Source of the DNA: Xanthoparmelia taractica
Taxonomy: Eukaryota > Ascomycota > Lecanoromycetes > Lecanorales > Parmeliaceae
Assembly: GCA_033085395.1 (NCBI GenBank)
Contig: JANQBS010000196.1
Coordinates: 1 to 64,000 of the forward strand
DNA: 64,000 nt
Direction: 5' to 3'
Part shown: positions 33,389 through 45,494 of the stretch, piece after piece
Numbering within the stretch: the stretch's first letter is position 1
Layout of the letters: each line of letters starts with the position of its first letter
The notes under the pieces: model-generated
What the model was told of the DNA's origin: nothing
Databases searched by the model: none
Seen by the model: the letters and a program-made list of their open reading frames with translations, nothing else
Made by a program: the position numbers and the translations under genes

Positions 33389-35583
33389 ATGGCACCCGTA
33401 AACCAGCCTACGTTCAGCAAGGACGAGAAAGTCTTGTGCTTTCACCATGAACTCCTATACGAAGCCAAAGTGCTCGACTCGAAGCACACCGACGAAAAAG
33501 ACAAGAAGAGCCCGATGCAATATCGGGTTCATTACAAGGGATGGAAAAACACGTAAGTCACGCTAGAATTTTCTTCCTATTATAAGGATAGAAAACTTCC
33601 TATTCTCATTTACTGCACTCCTCTATTCAACTGCACTGAAACACCAACCTCCTCACTTTGACACAAGAGCTGTTCAACGTCTTCTGTTCTATCTTCTCTT
33701 CTTTCTTTTACACACATCCTTCTCTTCAACCGCCTCCACCGTCTTAATAGACCCAATCTTCTCATCCCTCCTCGCTGGTCGAGGCATACCTTCGCTGCAA
33801 TTATCGTCCAATATACGCCTTTTTCACAGTACTATATCATCCTACATGACAATATCACCATTGTCTCTGTTCGCAGCGATATTTTCAGGATCGCTTTTCC
33901 ATTAGTACATCACACTAATACACACGCACTCCGTCAGCTGGGACGACTGGGTGCCGGAAGACCGCCTCCGCAAGCTCAACGACGAAAACAAAACACTAGC
34001 CACGCATCTCAGGAACGAGTTCATGGCTCTGCAGAGGCCCGCCAAGCCTAGCGTGTCTGCTGCGACCAAGAAGAGGACAGCCGGCTCTGATCTCAGCTCT
34101 ACTCGTGGGAGCGAAGAGCGTCACGCTTCTCTTCCTGCGACTGGCCGGGGTCAGAAGCGCGGGCGCGACAACGACATTGAGAAGGCGAGTGATCCTCTTT
34201 CATTAGACCAACGACGCTCTTCTTCACGCAAGCGGCGCAAGACAAGCAAAGTGGAATCACCGCCATCTCCACTTCCAAGGAAATCAAGGGGCAAAGTCAA
34301 GACGGAGCCATCACCGGAGCATTCCAAGAATATAGGCAAATCCAAGGCTTTGATCCTAAAGTCAGAATCAGAAAGTCCGACTCCATATCCTCTGCCAGAG
34401 AAAACGGCCGAAAGCAACGCTCCATCCCCATCTAACTCGCTGCATGAACCCAAAGTTCCTCCAGAAGAGCCCTCATTCTACAAGCGCTATTCGCTCGATG
34501 ACTCCAAAGTCAAGAATTCAAAGCCACCAACTGCGCCACAGGAGTCAGGTACGAACCATGACTCGGGTGATTCTTCATTAAGCTCTATTCGAGATTCGCC
34601 AAATGATCTGGATCCAGGAGAAGCCATAGGGAGAAAGAAAGGGTTAGAAGCCTGCCAAAATAGCCGGAAACAACGAGCAGAAGCCCGTCAAGCTCGCGAA
34701 GCAGACGAGCATCGCCCCGGAGCTGCCTTGCTTGCTTTGAACAAGGACCAGCCTCGTGGTACGAGGATCACGGTTGCTGGAATTCCCCTAGACAATACGC
34801 CCGCGGATCTTGTGTCATTCGTGAAGAAGAAGCGTCAGCGTGTGAAGGCTATAGACAATAAGATTACATTTACTAACAAACCTACCCTGCAACAGGAGGA
34901 GACTTTTAACTTGCGCCCAGCCATCCACATCAATGTCCCGGACCATCTCAAATCAATCCTGGTCGACGACTGGGAGAACGTCACGAAAAACCTCTCCCTC
35001 GTGCCACTGCCGTCTAAGCCTTCGGCCAACGAAATACTAACAAGCTACTTCGACGAAGAGAAAAACAAGCGCCACCTCGGCTCTCCGGAAGCCGACCTAC
35101 TTGAAGAAGTCGTTGCAGGGTTAAAAGAGTATTTCGAGAAATGCGTGGGTCGCATCTTGCTCTACCGCTTCGAGCGCCAGCAGTATCTCGAAGTCTACAA
35201 CGCGGTCCAGGCCGGTACGGGAGAATATGAAGGAAAAACCATGGCTGATATCTACGGCGCTGAACATTTGTGCCGTCTATTCGGTAAGTCCCTTCCCTTC
35301 CATTCCCGTCCCTCTCACAATACCAACATCAACTCCCTCCTATACATTTATCCCACGCACACCTCACCCACCACCCACCCACTCATAACAAAACTAACAA
35401 CCCCTCCCAGTCTCCCTCCCCGAACTCATCGCCCAAACGAACATGGACCAACAATCCGTCAACCGTCTCCGCGAAGAACTCCACAAACTAACCCAATGGC
35501 TCGGCAAAAACTCCACCCGCTTCTTCAAGGCTCCGTACGAACCCGCCAGCCAGGACTACATTGAGAAAGTCCGTGGTGTTTAA
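33389..35583 (+). CDS. EAF3: EAF3-like chromodomain/MRG protein of NuA4 and Rpd3S complexes, 560 aa, 3 exons
   Basis: Exons 33389-33552, 33938-35283 and 35411-35583 join in frame (1683 nt). Intron 1 is long (385 nt, GTAAGT...GTCAG); intron 2 is 127 nt (GTAAGT...CCCAG). The N terminus (FSKDEKVLCFHHELLYEAKV, YRVHYKGWKNTWDDWVPEDR) is the chromo-barrel that reads methylated H3K36 in this family. The C terminus (IHINVPDHLKSILVDDWENV, EYFEKCVGRILLYRFERQQY, EHLCRLFVSLPELIAQTNMD) is the MRG domain. Family role: histone acetyltransferase NuA4 and deacetylase Rpd3S subunit. Odd point: 237 codons (34185-34895), Ser/Pro/Lys-rich with an Arg-rich middle, sit between NDIEK and EETFNLRPAIHI, which adjoin directly in the fungal relatives I remember. 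They are open in frame; see findings. Confidence 0.93.
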
Positions 35584-36305
35584 TCCAGGAGAGTCGACTT
35601 AAACCCCGTTCGAGGGTTTGATAGAGGTACAGAGAGAGTGTGTGTGAGAGAGAGAGAGAGAATCAATCATGCAATGAGAAACCGGTCGTTTAGTTACACA
35701 GTCGGTCTCCATCCATGCATGCTCTAGGTGATGATCGATAGATAGATGGATCTTTCACACGCTAGTGCTTTTATCTCGAGAAGGAGCGATAGAGGGAGAT
35801 TAAAGTGGTATCTTAAGCGTCCTCGTCATACGCATGCATGCAAATCATCCGAGGAGCATCTTTCTTTCTTACGTCCTGCTGACCGATGGATCATTCACAT
35901 CGATAGAAAACACCTCAGGGAGCAGAGCTTTAACATAGAAGAAACATGCAATGAAAACACTTTAGTCGCATATTGATTGAGAGCTTCTGACAAATGATAC
36001 CGGAGTGCTGATTGTAGAAACTGAGGAGGTAGTTTGAAGTATAAGTTCGTTTGAGAAGCTCTCATCAACAGAAACGTTTTGCTACTTACTCCTCCAGTCC
36101 AAGTGTGTTTCATTCGTAGACATCGTCCTCCCTGAAAACAATGCACACAGTTGCCGCTGAATAATGAGCATCAACGTCCCACACAGACATTTTTTTTCAA
36201 GTACGCCTGGAATACATATGTACATAACTAATCATACCCTTCAGTACCACTGCTCCACCAATCTCCGTCTGCTCATACCAGTGCTGTTAAATTAAAGACG
36301 CATTC
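35584..36305. other. Convergent intergenic region with short GA microsatellite
   Basis: Both flanking genes end here. A GTGTGTGAGAGAGAGAGAG tract lies at about 35640-35660 and GATAGATAGATGG at about 35736-35748. An open + frame at 35746-35976 has no domain. Presumably 3' UTRs. Confidence 0.45.
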
Positions 36306-39300
36306 TTATTCCCCCTTCAACTTCTCCTGCACAACCCCAAATGCCATATCCAACAGGTCCATCTCCTCCTTCATATGCGTTCCCTTCAACCCCGTCGCTA
36401 CACTCGCGCTAGGATTCCTCCCTGCATACATCACGTGTTTCCGATCGTGATGTTCCGTCTCATTCAACAGCGTCTCAATCCTGGGCTGCGTAAAGCTCCA
36501 TGCTCCCGCATTCAAAGGTTCCTCCTGCGCCCACACGATCGTCTTCGCGTTAGGATACATATTTAGATTTTCGCGGAGCTGGGCCCAGGGGAAGGGGTTG
36601 AGTTGCTCAATGCGGGTAATGGCAACGGAGTTCAATTTATGCTCAGCGCGGTGTTTGTGGAGGGCGGCGTAGACTTGGCCGGAGCAGAGAATTACGCGGT
36701 CAATCTGGTCGTGGGGGAGGATGGATTCGTCTTCGTGAGCGGGGTCGGGGATGATCCATTGGAAGTGTGACTCGCCGGTGAAGTCTTCGATGGGGGAGCG
36801 TGCGAGAGGATGGCGGAGGAGGGATTTGGAGAAGAACAGGATGAGAGCTGCGAAGGCATTGTCAGTTCTCTAGATAGCTAGACATGGAAGAATTGGGCAC
36901 ACATACGCTTTCTGAACTGTCGGTTCATCTGCCTTCTGAGGATGTGGAAGAGATTTGACGGTGTAGTCATGTAGGCGATCTGCATGTTGCAGTCCTGATG
37001 CTGACGGTCAAGCTTAGCTTCTGATGGGAAAATCCTCGGGTCCTCGTTGCAAAGCTGCAGGTACCGTTCCATTCTGCCAGAAGAATGCTCTGGGCCTTGC
37101 CCATCATAACCGTGCGGGAGGGACATGACGAGACCAGAACGCTGCATCCATTTTACTTCCCCTGAGGCGACGAATTGGTCGATAATACATTGACAGTTAT
37201 TGGCAAAGTCGCCAAATTGAGCCTCCCATATTACGAGAGCGTTGGGCGAGGAGAGTGAGTATCCATATTCGAAACCAAGGACGCCAAATTCGCTCAAGGA
37301 GGAGTTAGTGATTCTGAAGGTGGCTTGTTTCTCACTAATATGCTGCAGGGGTGTATAGGTCTCCTCGTTCTCTTGATCATGGAGCACTGCATGACGCTGG
37401 GAAAATGTTCCACGCTCTACATCTTGGCCCGATACTCTGACGTGATGCCCTTCGTTACAAAGTGTACCAAATGCGAGTGCTTCTGCCGTAGACCAGTCAA
37501 TGGCTTTGCCTTCATCGACACTCTTCTTCCTGCCCGCGAGGATACGCTTCAGGTTCCGGTGGACGTTGAAGCCCTCTGGTGCAGTGCTAATCTTTTCCCC
37601 TATATGCTTCAGTTCTTCTACGGGAACTCCAGTCGGCAAATGTGGCAGAATCTCCGTTGCAAGCTCTTTAGGAGATTTGAATCCATTCCAGGCGGACGTA
37701 AGCCATTCTTTTGAAGTTGGCTGGTAGTCTTTGCTAGATTCGAAGCTGGTGGTCAGCATATTCCAGACCCACTTCTTGTGCTCCTCAATGTCATCTTTTG
37801 TGAATGACTTTTCCTTTAGAAGCTTCTCTTCATACTTCTGTACGGCTGGCTTCTGCTCACTTATCTTCTTGTACATCAGTGGCTGGGTGAAAGACGGTTG
37901 GTCTGTCTCGTTGTGACCTTGTTTTCTGTAGCACACAATGTCCACGACAACATCCTTCTTGAACTCGGCTCGCCAATCTGCGGCCATTTGACACACGAAA
38001 TTGACGGCTTCGACATCATCACCATTGACATGGAAAACGGGGGCGTCGAACGCCTTTGCAATATCTGAACAATAAGGGGTAGATCTGGCGAATCGAGGAT
38101 CGGTGGTGAAGCCAATCTGGTTGTTGATTATCATGTGGATCGTTCCTCCGGTTGAGTACGCAGGCAAGGCATGAAAGCCCATAGTCTCGTACACAACACC
38201 TTGACCAGCGAAAGCGGCATCGCCATGTAAAAGAACACCCATTGCCGATTGGAAATGCTTCTCATCGTGGTTGTAGTGTTGGATGGCTCGCGTTTTGCCT
38301 AAAACTACAGGATCTTCTGCTTCAAGATGCGACGGATTTGCTACAAGCGATAACTGCACACGCTTGCCAGAAGGAGTGGGACGTTCAAAGTTCATGCCGA
38401 GATGATACTTGACATCGCCGGAGCCTTCGTCGGAAGGTTCAGCACTGCCTCCAAACTCGCTGAAGATTGACTCGTTCGGCTTTCGGACCACATTACTCAA
38501 GACATTGAGCCTACCACGATGAGGCATGCCAATGACAATATCCTTGACGCCGTAATCAACACTACGGTCGATCAAGGCCTTCATTCCAGGGACAAGCGTT
38601 TCACCACCTTCGAGTCCGAACCGTTTGTCATTTGGGTATTTCGTAGCCAGGAAGTTCTCAAAGCTCGAGCTCCATATCAAGCGATCTAGTATTCTACGCT
38701 TGTCGTCGATCGAGTATTTGTACGGTGAAGGGATTTCCGTGCGACTTCGGATCCAGTCGCACTGGTCTCTGTCTGGGATATGGATGAACTCAACGCCATA
38801 TGCGCCACAGTATAACCTTTCGCATGTAGCAATGATATCTCTTAATGTCATCTTCTCCCTGCCATCGATCTTGAACCTAGGGAGTATGCCAGGGCCCAAT
38901 GCGAACTCCGTGTCGAGGTCTTTCTCAGTAAATTGGTAATGCTCGAGCTTCAACTCCTTTGGGTCATGGTATCCGAAAGCTTCTGCCTCCCCGCGAATTC
39001 CCAATGGGTCTGTCTTTGCCTTGTGGTGTCCACGCGCTTGGTAGGCGCGCACCAAGAGTTGCACTTTAAGATGCTTGGTCACGTCTGGGCTCTCACCCGT
39101 CGAGAGCCCAGCACCTGGCATTGCTTGTGGGATACCCCCCGTAGCATTTGGCACTATGGTCGGTGGGGGTTGGAAAGCCTGCGACATGGGCATATTTCCG
39201 TCTTCCATGTTCCGAAAGTACACCTGCCAGGAGAAATGGACACTTGATGGGTCCCTTTTCCATTGCATATACATCTCATCTATATAATTCGCAGTATTGC

Positions 39301-39584
39301 CTTGCAAAAAAGAGTCGTTGGGATCCTGTCCATCATTTCTCAGCTTCATCCTTTCCCATGTGATTTCCACTAGCAAGACAGCTTACCACGCCCTTGTTCG
39401 TATCTTCTGCGGCCACAGCATAGTGACGGCTTTGCAAGCGCTGTGACAATGCAGGAAGCCTCGACGGACGGACTGAAGGCACAGAGGAGGCCCTCAAAGT
39501 AGCAGTAGAGCATGTTGAACGTCTGAGAGGGCAGATACCTCTGGAGAAGCAGCTGCCCGACTTATGGAGGGACGAACGGAGCAT
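36306..39584 (-). CDS. KGD1: 2-oxoglutarate dehydrogenase E1 component, mitochondrial, 1052 aa, 3 exons
   Basis: Exons 39584-39387, 39325-36907 and 36847-36306 join in frame (3159 nt). The donors are GTAAGC and GTATGT, the acceptors GGACAG and TCGCAG. The first ~65 residues are Arg/Ser-rich without acidic residues until AAEDTN, a mitochondrial transit peptide. Diagnostic parts follow: DPNDSFLQGNTANYIDEMY at the start of the mature enzyme, the thiamine-diphosphate region (IGMPHRGRLNVLSNVVRKP, HLGMNF, GDAAFAGQGVVYETM) and the metal/cofactor stretch (NGDDVEAVNFVCQMA, VCYRKQGHNETDQPSFTQP). The pyrimidine-binding domain has VSGQDVERGTFSQRHAVLHD, IWEAQFGDFANNCQ and SLPHGYDGQGPEHSS. It decarboxylates 2-oxoglutarate in the citric acid cycle. 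Length fits the family (about 1010-1060). It starts 267 bp from the divergent TFB1 gene. Confidence 0.96.
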
Positions 39585-39851
39585 TTCGTAGGACTTTGGA
39601 GTCTAAGATATAATAAACTCCATGGACCTGGACAGCCAAAGCACAGTCTAAAAGGAGCTGCTGATGCTGCTGAAAGGAAAAGAAAGTACGTAAATAGCGC
39701 AAACAACGGCAGACAATTCCGCTCTGCCCGCCAAGCCACGCCAAGCCTTGTCGGATGCAGCTGCCCTCTTTAACAACATTGACTTGCATGTGTCATACCT
39801 GCATAAGAACAATCCATCCCCGGTTGATCATGATATGGAGGTCCATCTGAC
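39585..39851. promoter_or_regulatory. Bidirectional promoter between KGD1 and TFB1
   Basis: Only 267 bp separate the two start codons, which face away from each other, so regulatory sequence must be shared. I found no unambiguous TATA box on either strand. Confidence 0.6.
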
Positions 39852-41851
39852 ATGGCACCACCCAGAGGCTCTGCCGCCTACAAGAAGAAAGATGGCACCC
39901 TTGCTGTCTCCAAGGATGGTCAGTCCGTCTCGTGGACGCCAGTGGCACCTCCACGTTCAGAGCCCGCTTTGGCGCTGCCCGTCTCCAGTATCACCAGTGC
40001 GTCTTAAGCTTTTCTAATTGACTTGAGTGCGATCTGGAGCTGACCAGGCACCTAGATCTTCAGCAAACGCCGGCGGCCAACCCGAAGGTAATGCTTAAGG
40101 TCTTTGTTCAAGCCCCAGGCACAGCTACTCCTGAGACCCATACCTTCACATTCACGTCGCCCACGACCGCAAGGGTCGAGGCTGATACCATCAAAGATGC
40201 TCTCAGCAAGACTATCCAGGCGTTGAAGTCTGGAGGAGCCTATCCGGCTGCCTCAGGAGGAGCTGGGGGTTCCTCTGCAGCTATGGCTATCGCAAGTGCA
40301 GTGTCTTCAACCCCCAGAGCGGGCGCGGACTCGAATGCCTGGTACGATGATGAGAATCTGAAGAAAGATGTCGATTTACAACAGTCATTACTGAGGTCTA
40401 ATCCATTACTTTCCAAGACTTTCATGGAATCTTTGCGGACGAAGCCTGAGTCCATCTCAAGTTCCCATTTCACGGCCCAATTCTGGTCTAGCAGAATACA
40501 TCTTCTACGAGCGCATGCAATCGAGAAGACTCAGACTAGAGGTGCCTACAATGTCTTGTCAAGTATCAAGCCCATGACCGTGGACAATGCAACGAGGCTT
40601 AGCATAAGCAAAGAACAAATACAATTGATATTCAACCAACATACTCTTGTCAAACGCGTCTATGATGAGAATGTACCAAAGCTTAGCGAAGAGGCTTTCT
40701 GGTCTCGCTTCTTCCAGAGTAGGCTTTTCAAGAAGCTCAAAGGCGAGAGGATAACGGAAGCCGATCCTACGGACAATGTACTCGACAAATACCTGCAGTA
40801 CGATGATGATGCGGAGAGGGCCAAGCAGCTTATGGCGTCCCATGTTCCGCATATCATCGACGTGGAGGGCAACGAACAGAATCACAGCCAGCGAAAGGGA
40901 AACCAGCCAGATTTTACCATGCGTCCGAGCTCCTATGACAGAGTACCCATCATCCGGACTTTGAACACTTTGAGTGAGAAGATATTGTCTCACGTAGCGC
41001 CTAACGACATCGATCCTTCATTGCCCATAGGCGTTGATGAAGAAACATTCAACGAGCTTGCCTTACGTGATTTACAAGGCGATACCGCCGAGAACCGTGT
41101 GATACTCAACATCAAAGATCAGAGCCGCTTCTTCAATTCTAATAAAGACAGCGGTGTCTCGGCAGATGCGCTGCTCTATGCCAAGCAAGACCCGGTCAAA
41201 GTCCTTCGAAAAATACAATCGGACCTTGCGCGTGTCACCTCTAATACCAACCTCGAGACCGCTATCGGTGCAGATGACGAAAGCGACAGCGACGACGATG
41301 ACGAGTCGAACCCGAAAAAGGGCCATGTAGGTAGCAAAGCCAGTCGCTCGGGGGCCACAGCCCAAATGCTTTCCGCTATCGCTCAACAACGGGCCCAAAA
41401 TGACGACCTTTCTGCTTCCTCATCCGGCTTCTCCACGGTGCAATCATCTTCGACCTCTGGCCTTTCAGCGGCAATCTTCGACCGGCTCTCCCTCACTCAT
41501 GCAACGACCACTGAGTTTCTCCAACACTTCTGGTCCGCTTTCCTGTCCGGCGACCCCAATCGGGCTGACGAAATCGGCAAGCTGTTCGAGACGTTAAACA
41601 GAGCCATGGATCGCATCAAAGCGGTCGCTACAGATGCTGAGGCGGAGCGCCAAAGAGAGATCGACAAATTGAAAAAGCAAGTACAGGATTTCTTTGACCG
41701 GACAGGCAAGAAGCGGAGTATGGATTATGAGAGCACTCCGGGGGGTGCGAAGGCAGTGAATCAACTGTTGGCGCCCACCGTGAAGGCGATCGAGGTTGCT
41801 ACAAAGGAGTACAAGAAGGCGTTGGCGGAGCAGAGTGGAGATATCCGTTAG
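39852..41851 (+). CDS. TFB1: TFIIH core subunit p62/Tfb1, 646 aa, 2 exons
   Basis: Exons 39852-39996 and 40056-41851 join in frame (1941 nt) across a 59-nt intron (GTGCGT...CCTAG, with a CTGAC branch-like site). The junction gives SSITNLQQTPAANPKVMLKVF, the classic PH-domain strand of TFIIH subunit 1. Domains in order: an N-terminal PH/PTB-like domain (about residues 10-115) that in the family binds activators and TFIIE; a first BSD domain (about 165-215, with HFTAQFWSSRIHLLRAHAIE); and a second BSD domain (about 255-285, EEAFWSRFFQSRLFKKLKGE). Then come a long middle region with an acidic patch (DDESDSDDDDES) and a helical C terminus. TFIIH acts in RNA polymerase II promoter opening and nucleotide excision repair. 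Confidence 0.94.
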
Positions 41852-42262
41852 ATGCAATGGTCAGCTAGCGACGACACGTATGTACGACTTTGTACGATCA
41901 ATTAGAAAGATGCATAGCGATGGCGTTCTCATCTATGACAGCTGGAAGTTTCTAGAGGTTAGATCATGAAAAGTCGGACTGTTGATAATATGGGCGTCTC
42001 GGATCAAGAAGAGACCAGTGTATCCCATAGGTGCACGTTAGCTCAAATTTTTCCTCGGTCTTACACCTATCCACTAGAGCACGGATCTTCCAACTCTCTA
42101 GATGCAGAAAGAGAGTGTGGATTCGTTGGTCCAACGTCCCTGAGCACTCAACCGGTCTGACGCCCAATAATCGAATCATCGTCATCTTGTATCACCAGAT
42201 TTCGAGCTATACAAACCCACCCTCACATCCGATCACCAGTCAACCTACACGATTTGCCACGC
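41852..42262. other. Convergent intergenic region
   Basis: About 410 bp between TFB1 and the NmrA-like gene ends. Nothing beyond likely 3' UTRs is seen. Confidence 0.4.
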
Positions 42263-43186
42263 TTACGGCATATTCTCCCGGACCCAATCCTCCACGCCCT
42301 GCAACCTCAACCCTCTCCCTTTGTTAAAAGTCTCTTCCTCACTCCAAGCCACGCCCTTCCCCTCCGCAAAGACGACTCGATACTTCTTCAACCCATCACC
42401 CGGATCCCTATCCAACTCCTCCTTCAACATCCCCACACTCCACTCCTCCCTCCGCACCTCCCTTCCCCAAACCCTCTCCAAAACCCCCGCCAAGCGACCA
42501 TAACTCACCGTCTCACCCGCCGTGTAAACCACACCCATTACCTCCAGCGCCGCCCACACAATCTCCGCAACCACCACCCCAATATCCCCCGGCGCCGTCA
42601 CCGTGACTTCATTCTCCCAACTTCCCAGCGCGCGCACGGTGCCACGGTCCCCACTCACGACCCCAAACGACGCCTCGAACAGAAAACTCATAAACATGCC
42701 CGTCGACACAATGACCCATTCTGACCCCTGTTGCCCTCGCAAAAGGTCGCCCACGTCGAGTTGTTCCGTGAACAGGCCCCCCCGCGCTCCCGCGGCCAAT
42801 GACGTCGTAGTCGACGCCGAATTGCCAGGGTATGTAGCGGCGGACCTTGGCCGCTAGGACGGCGCGCGCGATTTTGAGCTGGGTGCCGGCGTCGTAATGA
42901 TGGGACATGCCGGTGCAGCCGATGAGGGTGTCATAGGGGGAGAATATACGCGCGAGGTCTTGCTCGCTTGAGCTTGATATGTCGCCTGCTATTGTGGAGA
43001 TTCCGAGAGTGTCTAGGTTGCGGAGTAGGGCGGTTTTGGAGGGGTCGGGGGCGTGGAGGGTGCTGGGTCGGAGGAGGACGGTGATGGTGCTGCGGTGGGG
43101 TGGGCGGCGAGGGCTTTGAGGACGGCGAGGCCTGGTTCGCCGGCGCCGAGGACGAGGGTGGAGATGGGGAATGGGGAGGAGGGCAT
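42263..43186 (-). pseudogene. NmrA-like NAD(P)-binding reductase with two frameshifts
   Basis: Reading from the ATG at 43186 gives MPSSPFPISTLVLGAGEPGL, a Rossmann dinucleotide-binding motif. The frame is lost near 43090 and resumes as VLLRPSTLHAPDPSKTALLR ... GDISSSSEQDLARIFSPYDT ... YIPWQFGVDYDVIG. It is lost again at a run of seven Gs near 42783 and resumes as LFTEQLDVGDLLRGQQGSEW to the stop at 42263. Content and order fit the NmrA-like/isoflavone-reductase-like family (about 305 aa). Each break is a single-base change in or beside a C- or G-run, the sort of site where sequencing errors also occur. So this is either a recent pseudogene or an intact gene with two base errors. The rest of the sequence shows no decay, which favours either error or very recent loss. 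Confidence 0.75.
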
Positions 43187-45059
43187 GATGTTTGGAAGAG
43201 AGATGGGAAGGTGTAGTGGGTGAACTTTGAGGGAAACTGTCAAGAAGTTGCTTCGGCGGTGATGCTTATATAGCATTCTGACAGAGTTTGCCAAGCGGAG
43301 AGCATTATTAAGTGCCTATTAATACATCTCTGCTTGGAGATGCAAATCGAGAAGATCGTTTCCGGACATAACCACCACTTATCTCCGGTTGATGCGGCGA
43401 CTCATCTTGAAGGCAGGAAGCTTGATCGCGAGCGCTCCGGGATAACCAGTTCCGTGTCATGTAAGTGAACACAACGCTGTCTCGACTCGAGATTCCGCGA
43501 GGTCTAGATCTAGTCTTTGGTCCTGTCACCTCTCCTGCAAACCACCCTCCGACCATTGCTGCAATCACCGTTGCCGTGTATAAATCTGACAGCTAACCAG
43601 CTGAGTGGTGCTTGACCCTGAATTGATAAAGATCGTGCTGATAGGGATGAAGTCGCGCAGTGGGTGTCGGATGCTCATGGGCGAAAGAGGAATTGTCCAT
43701 GTGATTGAGATGTGCGGTAGAAGAAGAGGTGATGTCCGATAGGAGAGAATACGTCGACTTTGCAGTGTCGTTTCATAGCCTGAAAAGTCTCATCTCCTGG
43801 CAGTCTTTCGGAAACAAATGACAATGGCAGAGCGTAGGGAGTTCTCATAGGCAATCGTAGTGGGCCGCGCGGCTGATGGTACTGAAACGGATTTCTTAGC
43901 AGTTTTCGTCCAGCGCAGGGTTCATGGAGCACCTGCTTGCAACCCGCATCGATCACGTAGCGGCCCTCCAAGTCATCTTCGAGATCACCGTTCTCCAGGA
44001 AACAGCTGGGCCAGGACCGTCTTTGTGTAGGGGCAAACGTTGAATGTTCTATCATTGCCTCCGCAAGGATGGATTCCGTTTGCGATCTCGAGTCTCCTTT
44101 GGAGTAGATCGTTATCCAAAGCGGAACTACCCAGGAATCAGTATCAGCTTGAGATTTAGTAGAGGTACGAGTCGTGGTGGCATAGTCGCTTACTTGCTTG
44201 TAAGGTGCTGGTGAGGTTGTGCCACATCATCGCCGACTCCGACCGTTGGCTTGAGAAAAACCCTGCTTCGCTTTTCGAATTCCGATGGGCACCTCAAAGG
44301 CGGAGGACACCATGCCTTGTGTTCTCAATTTGTCAACTGGATGGCATTGTCGCTTGCTTTAACACTTATAAGGGCCATTCAGTGCCTTCCTGCGTCCTTC
44401 AGAGGTCATGAACAAGCTTCCTAAGACCACAGAGGTGGCTTTGTAGTGATTTGGAGGAGAACTGAGGGAAAATCAGAAGCTAAAGCTAGTGTCAACTGAT
44501 ACTTCTCTTTGGTGTTGGGCCGCAGTAATGGGACTGAGTACGCCGAGACAGTGTTAGAAAATCAACGCCGGAAGATGTACACTGTATAGGTGATAGAAAG
44601 ATACATGCTGAACGCATCACACTTGAATAACTTCAGATGACATTGTCAAGCTGCTGAATGCCATTTTAAGTGTAAAATCTGCGAAAAGGAGTAATAGTCC
44701 TAATTGAATGATAGATTCGGTTGTCAGTTGAACGACTACTGAACGAAACATTTCTAATTGCCACAGGATCCGTCCAAATTAAAAAGACAGCGCTGGAATT
44801 CGTCACCGCGTACTCTCTTGGACTTCTCATACATGAGAATTTTCGGTCAATCAGTTGAAGAACCACGTACCATCTTCAATCCTGAAGCATGCTGTTTTCC
44901 TCTGATCCACCAATAGGTCCTTGCGCGGATATCTTAGATTTCTCGCCCGAATATCGTACGACAAAAGCCAGAATTGACAAGGTCTATAAAGATTCCGGCA
45001 TATAATATCACCCGAATCTAACGGGTGGAAATCAACTTCGTTCAACACCCGTACCTAGG
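43187..45059. other. Intergenic 1.9 kb, no gene supported
   Basis: An open minus frame (43675-44055, 126 codons) has no domain and no supporting neighbour; it is left uncalled. No tRNA or repeat recognised. Confidence 0.4.
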
Positions 45060-45494
45060 ATGGCCTCAAACACTCAAGCTGCCACCGCATCTTCTCAATC
45101 AGAAACAAGCCCATCCACAACAGCCCCCACTCATGTCTACATCGTCTCGTACAACGCTCAAGAGTGGAGCGACCGGGTGACCCTTCTGGACGGCAGCAGA
45201 CCACTAGATGATGCTTGGGGATCTTTAAACGCCTGTCAATCGCTATCAATGGCACAGGATGTAGGGATCGAGTGGGCACTTAAGCAGCTCCAGGATCATC
45301 TGAACCGTTACAGTCCGCCTCTAGAGACCGAGAAGGACAGAGATGATGCGTTTGACGAATGGGCAAAGTCGGAGTCCAAGGAGGGCGAGACTTGGTGCTA
45401 TACGGTTAGCAAGGGTGACGACAGACTGGTTGTAAAGGTTCAGGAGATTGTGTTGTATGATCCTTATCGTTCTGGGTCTGGCAAAGGCGTGTAG
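45060..45494 (+). CDS. Small hypothetical protein, 144 aa
   Basis: ATG at 45060, single exon. After a Ser/Thr/Ala-rich N terminus (about 22 residues), THVYIVSYNAQEWSDRVTLL looks like the start of a compact domain. It continues through AWGSLNACQSLSMAQDVGIE, an Asp/Glu-rich helix and WCYTVSKGDDRLVVKVQEIV. There is no signal peptide or membrane segment. I do not recognise the family. Regular amino-acid use and a good predicted fold pattern make it likely real. Confidence 0.65.
   Translation: MASNTQAATASSQSETSPSTTAPTHVYIVSYNAQEWSDRVTLLDGSRPLDDAWGSLNACQSLSMAQDVGIEWALKQLQDHLNRYSPPLETEKDRDDAFDEWAKSESKEGETWCYTVSKGDDRLVVKVQEIVLYDPYRSGSGKGV

Noticed and set aside
42254..42724. 156-codon + frame
   Set aside because: Antisense to the NmrA-like gene; basic and Pro/His-rich shadow of GC-rich coding sequence.
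43675..44055. 126-codon minus frame between the NmrA-like gene and the small hypothetical gene
   Set aside because: No domain, irregular composition and no splice or neighbour support.
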